Below are positions 32,793 to 45,775 of a stretch of 64,000 nucleotides of DNA, in pieces. Numbering within the stretch: position 1 is the first letter of the stretch; each line of letters opens with the position of its first letter. The stretch is from Cubamyces lactineus (lineage: Eukaryota > Basidiomycota > Agaricomycetes > Polyporales > Polyporaceae), in the NCBI GenBank assembly GCA_022376465.1, contig JACDTU010000021.1, forward strand, positions 1 to 64,000, given 5' to 3'. The position numbers and the translations under genes are program-made. The notes below the pieces were generated by a model. It did no database searches. It was not told the DNA's origin and saw only the letters and a program-made list of their open reading frames with translations.

Positions 32793-35091
32793 TCATGCCG
32801 AGAGGGTCTCCGTAGCGGCCATGTTCGCGACGAGCTCTCGGACGCGTGCCGAGCGCGCACGGAAGGAACAAGTGAAGTCTTTCGGGTGACTACGATACCC
32901 ATACCAACGGTGAAATGAACGATACACAGTCAGCAGCGCGGTCGGGGGCGAGCGTAATGGGCGCACTGACCTAACAAAGCCCGAAATGAACGCGGCTTCC
33001 GGGACGAGGGGCCGACCGAGGTTGTCCTGCGCGAAGGTAATGTCCATGGTGGCGATGATGTTCGCCGCGGCAAGCCATATGCCCGCTTCAGCGAACGCCT
33101 GTCCGGGGCAGACGCTGCCGAGGATGAATGAGACTAGCCGACGACGGGTGACGTACGACAGGAGGAGAGGTGGACCTACCGACGACCGAAGCCGAACACG
33201 ACGTGCCTGGGGTCGGTCCTGTCTGCCTCCTCAGGCGACATGTAGAGGAACCGGTCAGGGTCGAACTTGTCCGGGTTGGGATAGATATCCGGGTTGTGCG
33301 TCATCCACCTTGAGGAGCATAGTGCGAGATCGCGTATGTGAGATCGAGGGAGTATGTAACACATGTGCAGATCAGCGTACCAGATATTCGGGATGATCAT
33401 CGCGCCCTCGGGGATGTCGTAACCGCGATACACATCATCCGACTGCACTCGGTGGGGCACACCTATGGTCGACTGTGTGAGCATGTGTGATCAGTAAGCG
33501 AGGCAGCCATCACAGCTGACCTAGCGGGACGGGTGCATTCCACCTAACACCGATGTCAACGCCGGTCCTTGGTAGGACAGGAAAGGAAGAAAGAACATAC
33601 CGGAGGACCTCTCTCACGATACAATCCAGATAGGGCAGATTCTCCCGATCCTCCCAATCAGGGAGGCGGTCGGAGCCCACGACTCGGTCAATTTCGGCTT
33701 GCGCTTTCTTGAACACGTCGGGGTGCAGGACCATGGCCAATACGAACGTCTTCAACGCCGTTACGGTCTGATTGGCCACGTAAGTCGCTGGAAGACGCGT
33801 CATGACTGGAACTACCCACGGTGTCTGTCCCGGCTGCAATATCTTGTCAGCGCGCGAACGGGAGTACGTGTTCATGAGAGACTGACCGGTGTAAATGACC
33901 CCAGCCGCCCCTTTGATGTCGTCTTCATGGGCCGGAGTCAGTGTGCCGTTCGCCGTGGCCTCCTCGAGCAATGTCGCGGTGAAAGAGGGGGCCGCCGTCC
34001 CAGCATTCTGGGAAGTTCAGTCGGTGAACGAATGCGAATTATGCAAATCATTTAGGACTTACCAACGCGCGCTTAACCATATCAAAAGGAGTGTCCAGTG
34101 TCTGGCGGATCAACCCCCGAACGTAGTAGGCGCGGTGCTTGAAGCCTGAACCAGGCGCCCAGAGCGGGATTCCTTTCACTGGCCGCGCATCGATCAGCGC
34201 TCCGAGCCTTCAACGAAGTATATAGACTGACGTATAGGGAAGAAATCTACCAGCATGGAACCCGGGCTTCCGGCTTTTATGGTCTCCACTGTGGTGCGCT
34301 CCGCAAGTTCGATGAACCTGTCCTCGATGGAGTTGACTCGGTGGCCATAGGCTATCTCCATTATTGCCGCCGCCGCCCACCTGCGCTCGTTATGTGTCAG
34401 TTGGATGGTATTCACGTCGGCAAGCGTGGAAGTACGGGCGTACCGTTTGATGTGATCCATGAACAGCTCGGGCGTGTCGCACAACCCAGACAGAAGAGTG
34501 TACGTCTCCCGCCGCTGGATCGGCTGGTACGCAGCGAGCATGGGCTTCGACACGAAAGCGTCTTGGAGCCACTTGCGGTGCTTCCGGAAGCGCTCGCCGT
34601 ACGGCAGGTTGTTGAGAACGCTGTCCCATCCCATGCTGCATGCTGTCAGTTGTGGACGGGCTGCCTAACGAATCAGACGCCACCTACATCTCCGAAAGCA
34701 AGATGAAGCGTGGCCTGTCGGAGTACTTAGCGCTTCGCTTTTCCAGAAGGTCGACAGCGGCCTCGCGTGAGTTCAGCACAACCGCGGGCGTGCGGAAGAA
34801 GCGCGCGAAAACCACATCGCCTGTGGAAGGGCGCCGTCAGCTAGTCGCTCAGCAACGACATATCCCCGGAGACGTACCGTACTGCCTGCCCCACTCGGCG
34901 AGCTTGCGCTGTTGATAATCCGCAGGGAGCTGATGCACATTGCCTAGCACAGGGATGGCGAGCGGCCCAGGCGGATATCGGCGCTTGTAGGCCTTCATAA
35001 AATGAGCGCACGTCGCACGAACCACTATGATCGCCAGAAGGATCGCAGAAAGCGCCAATGCGCTGGTATAGAGGATGGGTAGGAAAGCCAT
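32793..35091 (-). CDS. Cytochrome P450 monooxygenase 1
   Basis: A membrane-anchored, haem-thiolate oxygenase of the fungal secondary-metabolism or xenobiotic type; substrate unknown. Exons in transcript order: 34878-35091, 34688-34820, 34444-34635, 34232-34380, 34063-34178, 33887-34007, 33820-33833, 33601-33767, 33521-33543, 33381-33462, 33180-33308, 32971-33114, 32793-32889. They join in frame to 526 residues. There is an N-terminal membrane helix (about 5-28), then the proline hinge RRYPPGPLAIPVLGNVH. The I-helix AGTDTT comes largely from the 14-nt exon. The K-helix is REVLR, and the haem loop is FGFGRRVCPGQAFAE with the Cys ligand. The ATG at 35091 gives the expected membrane anchor. The same 13-exon plan occurs in P450-2 at 60679. 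Resembles families related to O-methylsterigmatocystin oxidoreductase; subfamily not assigned. Confidence 0.92.
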
Positions 35092-37351
35092 CGAGTGCGA
35101 CTAAGGGGCGTACCAGGGGAATGGGGGCTGATGTGGGATAAGTGGTGTGTGTACTTATAGACTTCGACAACGGTACACAACTTCAAGCTCAGTCCAAGCG
35201 GGGCTCATCCATGAGTGGAAATACTCGGCGGAATTCACAGGCTGAGTTGCTGCTGCTTCGAATTCGCCCTGCGCGCTTGAATAGGCGCTTGTAGATGTGC
35301 TGACGACCTCATGCCACTGTTAAAAAGGAGTTTCGGAAATCACGGTGCCATGAAGTAGATTTCACGCTGAGATTCGATAGGAATGCATCCAAAAAGATTG
35401 CGCAGCGTACCTGGGGGTGCTGCAAGCTCATGCCGACGTATAATTCTTCGAGCGCCGTCCCAAACGGATGCTGTGAGGCGCCTTTCATGTGACGACATCT
35501 GCCACCGGTATCGGCGTTGATTCACAGTCTACTCGAGCTGAGATATGGCCGGTGAACTCGCCCGCTATAGACTGATTGCACCTCGCCTCCACGCACCAAA
35601 TACTGCGAAGAACGTCGTTCCGGGATTACGTACCGACTATCTAGACTGATCGTTGCTCAGGTAAATAGATGCATGCCCCCTGAAATCGAGACATGCGAGC
35701 GGTGTTAGTGTGATTAGAGCTTGAGCCACGCCGCAATCAATCGCGCATAAGACGTACTGCATGCATATTCCTGAGTCGGCTGCGAAGCGGCACGTCCATT
35801 TCATATTACCTTGATTGACCTTCCGTCGGCGCATACCAACTACAATCGGCCAGTAACCAGTGAGTATGCAAGGGAGCAATGCACAGGAAGAGGCAGGTGA
35901 CGTCATGATATACGAACAGAACGTGCCTTGAATGGAGCACCTCGCCACGGAAGCTTGTGGCATATGGCGCAGGAAGTCGATGCATCTATGAATGGTATAT
36001 AAATCCCGCGGCGTAGGTATGGCACCTGGGCCCTTCGAGGACTTTTGAGGAGTTCAGATAGAAGGTGGGTACCGGGAGGTCTGCAAGGGGTGGTCTTCGC
36101 TCCCCTCATGACCATCGTAACATTCTGATGAAAGCGTTGTTCGGAATCGTCGGCTACGTTAGTCATATTCTGTTTGATACACCATCGATATCACAGGTGG
36201 AAGGCTCTCGACGTGTGAATCTTTATCTCTGCCAGGGTTAAGTCAGCAATTCAGAGATTGTTCAGCACAATACAGAACAAAGTTCACGTACACTGTGCGT
36301 AGGCTTATAGTAGCTTCCCTCCTTGGCTAGAACCACGACAAGTCAGCATGATTGCTGAGCCCGAGCTCCGTAGATTTAGCAAAAAAGAGAGCCTTGAACT
36401 TTGAGCCTTAATCGGGCATTGGTGAATGTACAAATGGATAGTCTACTAGCGAAGACAGCGTTCGAGGCTTAGCGCAAATATCGCCTTCAGACACGATGGA
36501 GGCTGAGTATGCCAATCGAAGGCTAGTCCGGAGTAAGCTAGTATGAACCGGCTTGTACAACTCGCAGCGCGAGTTGCTGCGTTACCACCGGGGCCCGACG
36601 CAGGCGCGAGGTAAGCCACCTGTTAACGATGTTCCAGGCACCTTCCTCCAGCTCTGAGGTGTGGCGTATGACGGACAGTGCAGGTGAAGAGGAACATATG
36701 CAGAGTTAGATGGTGGTTCGGCAAAGAAAAGCCTGGCTTGAAGAGCCGCCGGCGTTGTAGGTCCAGAGCCGCGCGTCGGCAGTCCCCGAATACTCTTGTC
36801 AAAAGCCCACGGCCACACGCCCCCACAGCCCTTTCTCGCTTAGCTTGCCTCCGAGCGGCTGCTAATCCCTTATATCCGGTCACTGCAACATCAGGTCAGA
36901 AACTTGTTCCAGACGTCTCACACTATCATCACTGGATCCTTATGGCATGACCCTAGTACTCCGCGTAGGTTTGCAATCATTGTCGCACTTGACGACGACT
37001 TTCGTGACGTTCTGCCTTGTACTGTTCTCCCAAGAAGCTCCCACTAGCAAAATGACCTCAACTACGCGAGGTCGCAATGCAAATTGTCGGCACGAGGGGA
37101 AACCGACGATATCTTGAGAAGGCACCGGAGCGGAATAGCGTACATTCACGTGCAGCGTGCCGTCAAACTATTGAGTTCATGATGGGACGCCTTCTGTGCG
37201 CAGTCCTAGTCACGGTCGGATCAAGTTTCAACCAGCGCCCTACAGGCTGTTCTCATGCCCTTCCTCCGCGGCATCTAGCATCTGACACTAGGCAGTGAAG
37301 CAGAACTCTACCCATGCGTTACCTTGCAACCATGGGATCAACATCGAAGGT
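35092..37351. other. Gene-poor stretch
   Basis: More than 2 kb with only short frames. No RNA gene, repeat or transposon signature was recognised. It includes the divergent promoters of P450-1 and the beta-lactamase-like gene. Confidence 0.5.
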
Positions 37352-39637
37352 ATGAGCGCGATTCGTCCACTTTCCTTGCATAATGAACCCCATTCTGATC
37401 ATAATCTCTTCGTGGTCGACCCACGCATGGACCAGCGCGACGTGATTCTGTTGCAAGTGAAGCAACAACGTCGGGTTACGCAGCGATGTGCCCAACTCGC
37501 TCTCGGCCTTGCACTTCTGCTGGCTATCTGGAAGTGGAACCGCATTTGGGCGAGCGTCATGAAAGCGTTACCTACAGCTCGACATGCTCAGCGTGAGCCA
37601 ATTATATCCCCGGATATCTCTGACATTGCGCGAAAGTACATGCGAGAGGGAAAGGTGCCCGGCCTTTCTGCAGGTGTCGTACGGCTGGGTGTTGGGATCC
37701 CTGACGTTGAGTTCGGCTCTTGGGGAACGATGTCTGAAGATGGAGCGGATGTTACTGCCGATGTAGGTCCTCTTCCGAATCGTCGCAGAGCTCGTTCTGA
37801 CGACGTATTAGACACTCTATAACATTGGCTCCTGCTCAAAGGCATTCTTGTCAACGACCATGGCGATGCTCATGGAAGACTTCAGAACCGAACAAAACAA
37901 GACTCCTCTTCCTCCAGGCATCAGCGAGTTCAACTGGAACACCAAGCTCAGCGAACTCCTCCCTACGGAGGACTGGCTGCTCGATAACGAGTGGGCTACG
38001 AAAGAAGCGAACATGGGTGACATCATGAGCCACGTGTCTGGTCTTCCCAGGTCAGTCGGTTCCTAACAGCGCACTACGATCATATCACGTTCGCCTTACG
38101 CTCTACGTGTTTGTCAACAGACACGACTTCGCATGGTTCGCGGAAGACTCCCCGCTCGACATCGTCAGGCGTCTCCGTCATCTTAAAACGACAAACAGCC
38201 TGCGACTGAGATGGGAGTACAACAACCAGGCAAGTTCGTTCCATCTCCTACAGCTGCTTCGTCGCCCATTTCACCTCACATTGCGACACTCAGATGTACA
38301 TCGTCGCATCACACATCATCTCGCGGTATGCGGGCATGAACTACACCACGTACGCTATCAAGCGACTCCTTCAGCCACTTAGAATGTATGCAACCACGTT
38401 CTCGCCGTCGGAAGCGGACCGCACCGGGAACCTCAGTCACGCCTGGTCTTCAACCGGAAGACGCATTCCTCTGTGGTCTGGTGCAGATGCGGTAGGACTG
38501 TTAGCAGGACCGGGAGGTGTCATCTCCAGTGCGCGAGACATGGTATGCCTCTCGTACATTCTTACCTTCGGTGACCGCTAAAGTGCGTACCATACGAACG
38601 ATAGACGAAGTGGTTGACGTCAATCCTGCCAATGGTCAGGGAATTTCAAGGGACACCCAGCGCTGAACCTCGCGGTCGTCAGCTGATGGACACAACCGTG
38701 GCGCGCGCAATCATGTACGGCGCATCGGCCGCTCCAAGTATCTCCGTTCTCACATATGGGATGGGATGGATGCGCATGACATATTTGGGACATGAGGTCA
38801 GTACCCAGTCAGTACCCAAGGGACGAGCGGCACATAATCTCAGCTCACTCACCTCTCTTCTAGCTCGTGTTCCACTCGGGATCTATTCCCGGCTACAGAA
38901 CTTTGGTATTTATCCTCCCTAGGCAGAATGCGGGAGTCGTGACTATGGCGAACAGCGACGATTATTACGCAGTACATGAGCTCGTCGCGTTCAACCTCGT
39001 CCACCGCATCTTGGGATTGCCCCTCATCCCGGAACCACACGCAGAGTCTCAGCACGCAGTGCAGCCTAGCCTCGCGTTGCACAGACTTGCTGGCTCCTCA
39101 GGGTACTACCAAGTTCATCAGCCGGTCAACTCGGGTGCTGTTGAGACCTATGACAAATCTCCCCAGGCATCCAATAGGTCGCTCTTGCTTGAGAAGTTTG
39201 CGGGGTCGTACTCCAACGTCGGTTACGGCAATCTCACGCTCTGCGCGCCCTTCACGGAGTCCGCGTACTGCGAGCGCGTCCGCACTGCCTTCGCACTCAC
39301 TCATAATCACCCGCTCAGGCCTTCGCTCCTAGCCGAGTGGCCGCGCCTCCTCGCCACGCACTTGCAGCTCGAGTCCTCTCTCGCCCATTCCCCGAACCTG
39401 TTCTGGGCCACAACGCACTATATCTTTCCGGAGGGATACGGCAAGGATCGCTCTCCGTTCGACTACGAGCTCTTCCCACCAGGCTTGGGAATGTACGTCG
39501 AATGCGTGGTGCGTGACGGCGATGCGGGTACAGTAGAGGGCTGCGGGCTCTTCCTCACTATCGAGAACTACCGGGAGCAGAGACACGGCGCGGCTATCCG
39601 GGAGCAAGCGGAGGTGTGGTTCGAGAAGATCGATTGA
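37352..39637 (+). CDS. Membrane-anchored serine beta-lactamase-like hydrolase
   Basis: Related to class C beta-lactamase/esterase-type serine hydrolases, which in fungi are of varied or unknown function. Exons: 37352-37762, 37812-38050, 38121-38229, 38294-38542, 38611-38796, 38864-39637. Phases agree and give 655 residues. An N-terminal membrane helix (LALGLALLLAIW) suggests a type II membrane protein. The three family motifs are present: SxxK as SCSK after YNIG, YxN as YNN in WEYNNQ, and the third box as HSG in VFHSGSIPGY. The C-terminal roughly 200 residues form an extra region without a motif I know. The intron at 38230 starts with GC (gcaagt), a rare but accepted donor. An alternative start at 37295 would add 19 residues. 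Confidence 0.85.
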
Positions 39638-39768
39638 ATGAGTAAGAATCGATACAGGTGACGGGAGGAGATACAATGTCCGGTGATGTTACATGGTGTA
39701 CACTAAGATTGCGGTGGATACTCTCTCGAACGTCTGACCGGCAGTGAGGATAGACTGGTGGTGATTCT

Positions 39769-40374
39769 TCAGAGGTAACCGTGCTTCTGGTCTTGTGGAG
39801 AGGCCGCAGGGGGCGTATATTGTGCTTGAGCCCCCATGGGAGGTGGGCCGGGTGGAGGTGCGTACAACGGCACGTTCTGCTTTTGTTATCCTTGCTGGAA
39901 CTCACGACGCTGTCATAGGAACTCACAGGTGGATAGGGGCTTTGCCCACCATGCGCGGGCGCAGGGTACTGAGGCCCGTATGGGTTGGGCGCAGAGTACT
40001 GGTATGGCATCATGTTGACTGCGTACACGGGCTGCGGCCCAGCTCCGGGAGGCGGTGCGGTTCTGACGTATGCCATGTTCGCGCGCTGTTGGCGCCTGCG
40101 CCGCGCCCACCAGAAGAGGAGGAGGGCGAGGAAGATAGCGACGACTGGTGTCCATACGCGTCCAGCCGTAAGTATGCCCATGGGGGCTCGTCGATGATAG
40201 GCAGATGAGCGACGTACGTGCGGCAACGGCGAGTCCTATTCGAGCTCCGGTGGATAGTCTGTCGCAGCGTTCGCGTCCGCGGCTGTAGCGGCGATGATTT
40301 GGAGTTGAGTTCAGACAATCTGGAGGCTGAAGAAGCTCATATGACGTACTCGTCGATGAAGCAATTCGAGGCAT
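39769..40374 (-). CDS. Small single-pass membrane protein, Pro/Tyr-rich tail
   Basis: Exons 40218-40374, 39927-40144 and 39769-39879 join in phase to 161 residues. A membrane helix (GLAVAALVAIFLALLLFWW) is followed at once by a basic stop-transfer stretch (ARRRRQQR) and a tail rich in Pro, Tyr and Gln (PPPGAGPQP, NPYGPQYPAPA, APPPGPPPMG). This layout resembles RCR-type (resistance to Congo red) membrane proteins of fungi, but the match is by composition only. The start at 40374 is the first ATG in frame. Confidence 0.65.
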
Positions 40375-41243
40375 GCACTCCAGAAATCGCAGAAAGGCCT
40401 AAGAGTACGATCAAGATTCTCTGTGCTGGTCCTTCTCCAAACAAGGCATTGGTCAGCGAAGACTGGCGTTGCCTGCAATATTGTGAGTACTTACCAGCCA
40501 TGGTTGTAAGACAAGAGGGCATTGTGAGTGCGGTTCAGAGCTGCGCAGCTGGTACGCAGCATCGTGTATATATACCTGACTTGCCAAGCATGGACAAGGT
40601 TACAGAGGCACTGCCTTCCCTAAAGCGGTATGCATTTACCCCTCGTTCATGCCGGCCTCCTCGCCTTGCGCAGTTGCGACGGCAGCGACGTGCTGCGTAC
40701 GCACAGCCGGCTCCCAGACACAGACGACCTCCTGCACGCTCAAACAGAGTGCGTGAGAGCAACGCTATACCGAGTGTCGCATGGCACGTAATCACATGTG
40801 GCGCCACGGGTGTTAGATGCTGAGGTGTTGTGGACTCGTGCACTGATATGGGCTCGTTGGCTTGTCTGGCAGTCACGGCCTTGAAGGATACACTGGTAAG
40901 GTGGCAGGAGCCATCGAGCGCTCCGAGATCAAGCTTCAAGATTTGCCGCACTTATTATAGTATATATGCAGTTCGGTCGATAGCTCTTGGTTGGGCGTGA
41001 TTACGAGTATTGATCGTACACGACGCGCATGAGTCGTCCCATACAACTGAACCTCAATGCACCATACTCCAGCGTAGGACCGCGAAGAGCCAAAATTGCC
41101 TTTCGCTGGTATACAAAAATCAGTGGTCGGAAAGAATGGAAGTAGAGAGTCCGCTATACTCACGCGAGTCAGGAATCACGCCAACAACCATAGCATTATA
41201 CGTCAAAAATGGGATTCTGCCCTTCGAATGGGACTCGTCGCTC
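40375..41243. other. Intergenic; no gene seen
   Basis: Short frames only on both strands. Confidence 0.5.
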
Positions 41244-41740
41244 TCAGCTGTTCGATTCCAAAGCCATTTCAATGGAGTTACAACGACCCTTTGCGATCTT
41301 GCGTTTCCGGGAAGACTGCAAACCACGGGGCGCCATGGTCTCCCGCTCTCCTCGAAGGGGGTTATCATTGTCTGTGGGAGTGGCGCTGGGATGTTGCGTG
41401 CCTGCGCACCGTATGATGGCAAGTAGCGCGCCTAGTATGATTTGCACATGGACGTTGACGAAGTAGACGTAGGCGCCCGGGAAGAAGTTTTCGTCACGGA
41501 ATGTGTAACAGAGCTGGATGACGTTCAGCAGTACTGGGAAGATCAGCTTAGACGCAGCGATCCAGAAGAGTGTGCGTATCCGAGCTTCTATTTGCAGAGC
41601 TTCCCCGGCTTGACGAGATACTATCGCCTTGAAAGTGCTCAATACAAAGCCAGCATGCCTGTTGAGGCGCCTCAAGATTGCTTGCCCTGAGTTTGCCACC
41701 AAGCGCCAGCATCCGGACCATTCAGAGGGCAACGGCACGA
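41244..41740 (-). pseudogene. C-terminal fragment of a multi-pass membrane protein
   Basis: The stretch RIRTLFWIAASKLIFPVLLN and the following helix ending VYFVNVHVQI are close relatives of the end of the gene at 42067-43277 (RTLFWIAASNLVIPVLL; VFFVNIHVQI). The upstream helices of that gene are not found in 41740-42060, so this looks like a partial tandem duplicate. It may instead be a short expressed paralogue with undetected exons. Confidence 0.5.
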
Positions 41741-42066
41741 TGATGAGAAAGAGGCCTCAGTATACATCAGTCCTGCTCGCGTACGCACCGGTACCCAGAT
41801 TCGCACCTGCCGGGCTTGAACGCAACTTCACTCCGGTGGAAGTGTGGATCCTCACATTGAATTGCGTGACCGTTGTCGGAGCCTTGCACAGAAGTCCTGT
41901 GGAGAAGCGTCAATGGCCTGAGATATCAGAACACGGGCGGAAGGGACACACTTCATTCGGATAAGCAAGAGCTAAACGGGAGTTATCAGCGTATCCTCGC
42001 GGCCAACGCCCCTGTCCGGAGCCCCGATCAACCTCGGATCCTTGACATGCTCCTGAACTTCGAGAT

Positions 42067-43277
42067 CTAGCTTTGTGGCCGGCCAAACGCCATCGCTCTG
42101 TACCGTCCAGGTCGAAAGCCATTCGGAAGGAAATACGATCCCCCCTCGTTACCCCGTGCTCCCGCCCGCGGCAAGTGACTCGTTGTCCGGGGCCGTTGTG
42201 CATGCGCGTCCCTGCCAACCGTGTTACCGCTCACGCCCACCAGTGGCGTAGTGCTAGCTTCGGACAGCTGCGAGCCGCTACCCCAGATGGTAGCGAGGAT
42301 CACATCGAGGATCTGCACGTGTATGTTGACGAAGAACACGTATATGCCGTGCAGGAAGTCGTCCTCGCGGGATATCAAGGCCAGATGGACGAATGTGAGC
42401 AGTACGGGGATGACGAGGTTGGATGCAGCGATCCAGAAGAGCGTGCGTATGCGAGACGGGAGGGCCGTGCCTATGGTGTGCTTGTCAGTTTGAATGCGCT
42501 GGGCTGTGGAGGCCTGAGTTTACTGACGGGAGGAACCTGTAGAAGTTCCCGCAGTGAAGGAGTCGGAAATATCTCCGAGCTGCTTGAGCCGAGTACCCTG
42601 TCAAAGACGCATGAGGAAGAGGGCGGAAGTCAACCTACGGGAAATAGTGAGGACTGGTGACACCACGGCGCGTCGAACTGTAACAACGAGCGGACTCACG
42701 TCATGTTGTGGGACTGTAGAAACCACTCTATCTTGCCTAGCTGGAAGGGACCCTGTGCTTGTCCATCGAGCGGTACCCGTCGCATAATGAAAATGACGAT
42801 GTTTACAATCCGCGCAGTCTTGAAGGCAACAATAAGGCCGTATACGCAGACCTGCGCAGGCCAGTATGTAAACCGCGAAGGGTACGCAGCTATGACTCGG
42901 GGCACAAGACCAAGCTCTGCGCAGAAGGGGGTGATGATTATCATGTACACAGACACAGTGTCCATGGTCCTATTGACAAGTTTTGCCAGTATAGCGCTGG
43001 TCAAGAGTTGCGTCAATACTCGATGCAAAAAGGCAGTACAAAGTGCGGCACTGACCTGATTATATATGTTCACGACGCTGAGAGTGAGCGTGAGCACGGT
43101 ACCGGCGACGTTCATGAGAAATACTGCCTACCATCGCATCGTCGGGGCTGAGAAGATCATGGTGACAGGAACTAGGAAGGAAGCTTACACTGCGTCGAGC
43201 AAACGTAAATCTGGCATGGGCTCTATGGCCGCGACGCAGTTGAGTCCTGGTGGCGGAGGTGGGACTGCAGGCGCCAT
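42067..43277 (-). CDS. Multi-pass membrane protein, unknown function
   Basis: Exon 1 (43191-43277) encodes a Pro-rich start (MAPAVPPPPPGLNCVAA). It is spliced to a continuous frame ending near 42700 with about four hydrophobic helices: around FLMNVAGTVLTLTL, AALCTAFLHRVLTQLL, YMIIITPFCAELGLV and VYGLIVAF...IVNIVIFIM. Further exons toward 42067 add at least two more helices (RTLFWIAASNLVIPVLL; GIYVFFVNIHVQI) and a basic tail. The exons between 42500 and 42700 are not resolved. The pattern of helices and the tail resembles lineage-specific basidiomycete 7-TM proteins of unknown function. Confidence 0.55.
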
Positions 43278-45775
43278 GGATGACCCCAGCTTATCCAGGA
43301 CGACAGAGGGCTTCAATAGGCGGTGAGCAAGTCAGTCCACAAAGCGTGCTTCTGGACCCTTCAGAAAATCATCAGAATTGTTGATGACTGAGATCCTGCA
43401 GATAGGCCACCATGGCTCCGGAACACGAACGACGTAGTCAATCAGAATTCTGCTTATACAGATCCTGTACCTTGCACTGGCTCGAGAGCGAGGTTGTGCA
43501 GTTAGGAGGGGGAAGATGGACAGGAACATACGAGAGACTCAAACTTCGCGCCGAAAGACATTGTTCCTGCATCAGAGCACGTTGAATAACAAACGTACTC
43601 GGAGATATAAAATCTGCAACATTGGACCAAGTTCCAGGTGTGCATTGAGGAATATGCTCTTCCTGGCCCTGAAAATGGTCATAGCCGGCCTTACGCATAC
43701 AGCCAACATATTCTGATGATGTCAAACTATCAGTGTGGACGTGCTCGCCCTGAACGACATTGTTTCAGTGATATAATTCTGAACGGAAACGGCTCCTGGC
43801 TGTTGCAGCCTTGGACGTACATTCTGGATATCAGATACACCCACGTCTACGTGTATTTGGATGCGGTTTCAAGATCCCCATGCAGACTGGAACATCGGAA
43901 TTGCTGGGTTGCAACTTGCGACCTGCGAGCGCGGTATACCAAGCTGGCCTCCTCGGCGTCCGCCGAATTGCCACGTGTCTAGCGATGGCTGAAAGTCCGA
44001 CTGCAATCGAGGACGCAACTTGAAGTTGCTTGCGTTTGCTACATATCCGATGTATCCTCACGCTTCATCACCCAGAATACTGTCGTACAAATCTCTGAGG
44101 GCCATCAGGTCAACCACTTAAGTTGGCAACTACAAGGCCCAATCCTCGTTCTACGACGCATCGCACCGGACTTTCCGCACATCGCGACTCGCGCCAACAT
44201 GAAGCCACAAAGACACTGGTCAAGAAAACTCTGCGAATTGACTTCTCTTTCTCGGAACTGCACAATTCCGTGTGCCTGTACCGTTCGCGCATCGCTTGTC
44301 TCACAACGGCACGATCAGAGCGCCGCTGTGAGCCAACATGCCTCATCTGTCGATTGCAAGCCCATCCATCCATGCGTATGCCTCCTTGCTTCACCCCACC
44401 TATCTCTCTCCCTCGCTCCTATGGCTGTTCTGCCGGAACGTCTGCCGCTTGATGCTTTCTCACTGGCACCCACAAATGAGCACGTTCAGGGCCTCGTGAA
44501 TTGACTTGGAGCTCGCGCTCTGGGAATGTACGCGCCTCCTTCCGTGCTATCGGCCATCTTGACCTCGTGCGCCGGCTCTCTTGGTACTTGGCCCTGCTTC
44601 CATGGCGTTTGGTTTAAATTCTACGGGCCTCGGGCGATAGCCGCGGTACCGCACACTTGTGCTCTATTGTTATGGGCGCTTAAGTTTCGCTTTCCGACAA
44701 TGGTAGGTTGGGCTTCTCTACTCGTCATTCCCTCCGCTCGATCCTGACGAGTGCCCCACCCCATCATTCAATATACGTCCGTAATGTAAATGGGGATTCC
44801 ATTGTGCAAGTCGAATTTGAGCGATTCCGGCCTGCGTTCTTGCGCAAGGTTTGGGTCTACCTGAGCGCGGGCTTATGATCCCTCGTTCCTGAATTATCGG
44901 TGTTTCAGGGAATTCAAAATAGTCGATGCCGATAAGGCGCCACACTAACATTCATATAGACATTACTTGGCGAGACAAGGTGGACGGTACTAGATGCTTC
45001 AGTACCGTAATTCGGTACTGCGGAAATTGGTCCGCCTGTGAGACTGTCAGGGAAGACCTCATCCGAACGGCGTTCGCACTCCTCGGGCCCGTGGCCCAGA
45101 TGTCGACGGCAACTGTCATCCTCGCCGAATCAATATCATCCGAGGGTTTCGCCCCGGCGTAAGCGATACGTTTGTTGTCTTCGTAGGCACATGTCCTTCT
45201 GTAACTTACGATGCCCCTTTCTAACAGTGTTTCAACTCTTCGACTGTACGTAGAATTCAGTGTCAGGTATACTTGAGACCCCGCGACCGGAGGTTTGTGA
45301 GAAGGAGAGTTAAGGTGGGACACTTCCTGCTTCGTGACACCTATCCATGCTCAAATGTTCGCACGCCTACCAGGTACAGAGTGCAGGAATCACAACCCTA
45401 CCTTGACACATCGATGGCGAGGAATTAGGCATGGTTCTGGTTAGTGGGACCAATAGCGGAGTCCCCTTTGGGCGTCTCGCTCGCCGCCCACACTTCTCCG
45501 AACCCAATTGTGGGGCAGCCTGGCCTTCGCCTCCGCGCACGGTACAGCCCCGAACGGCCTGCATGATGGTGGATAGTGATGTGGAAGCCCTGCGCGTGCG
45601 GTAATGAACTATCCGCGACACCGGGTCTCTTGACCCTGTTGAAGCGTGGCGAACCCTGCGTCATGTTCAAATACCCTCTTGCAAGAGCAAGACGGTGCCC
45701 TTCCTTTCCCCGTTTCGCCATCCTCCCGCGGTCATACTGCCTGCGTTGAAGCAGATACCCGCTTCGATGCCAGCC
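43278..45775. other. Gene-poor stretch
   Basis: About 2.5 kb without a supported gene; frames are short and overlap on both strands. Confidence 0.45.

Noticed and set aside
33510..33971. P450-1 appearing to lack the acid-Thr pair of the I-helix (reading ANQT)
   Set aside because: The continuous frame is misleading: the 14-nt exon at 33820-33833 restores AGTDT with correct phases.
32793..39637. Secondary-metabolite gene cluster around P450-1
   Set aside because: No synthase, terpene cyclase, NRPS or transporter gene is near; the second P450 is 26 kb away among unrelated genes.
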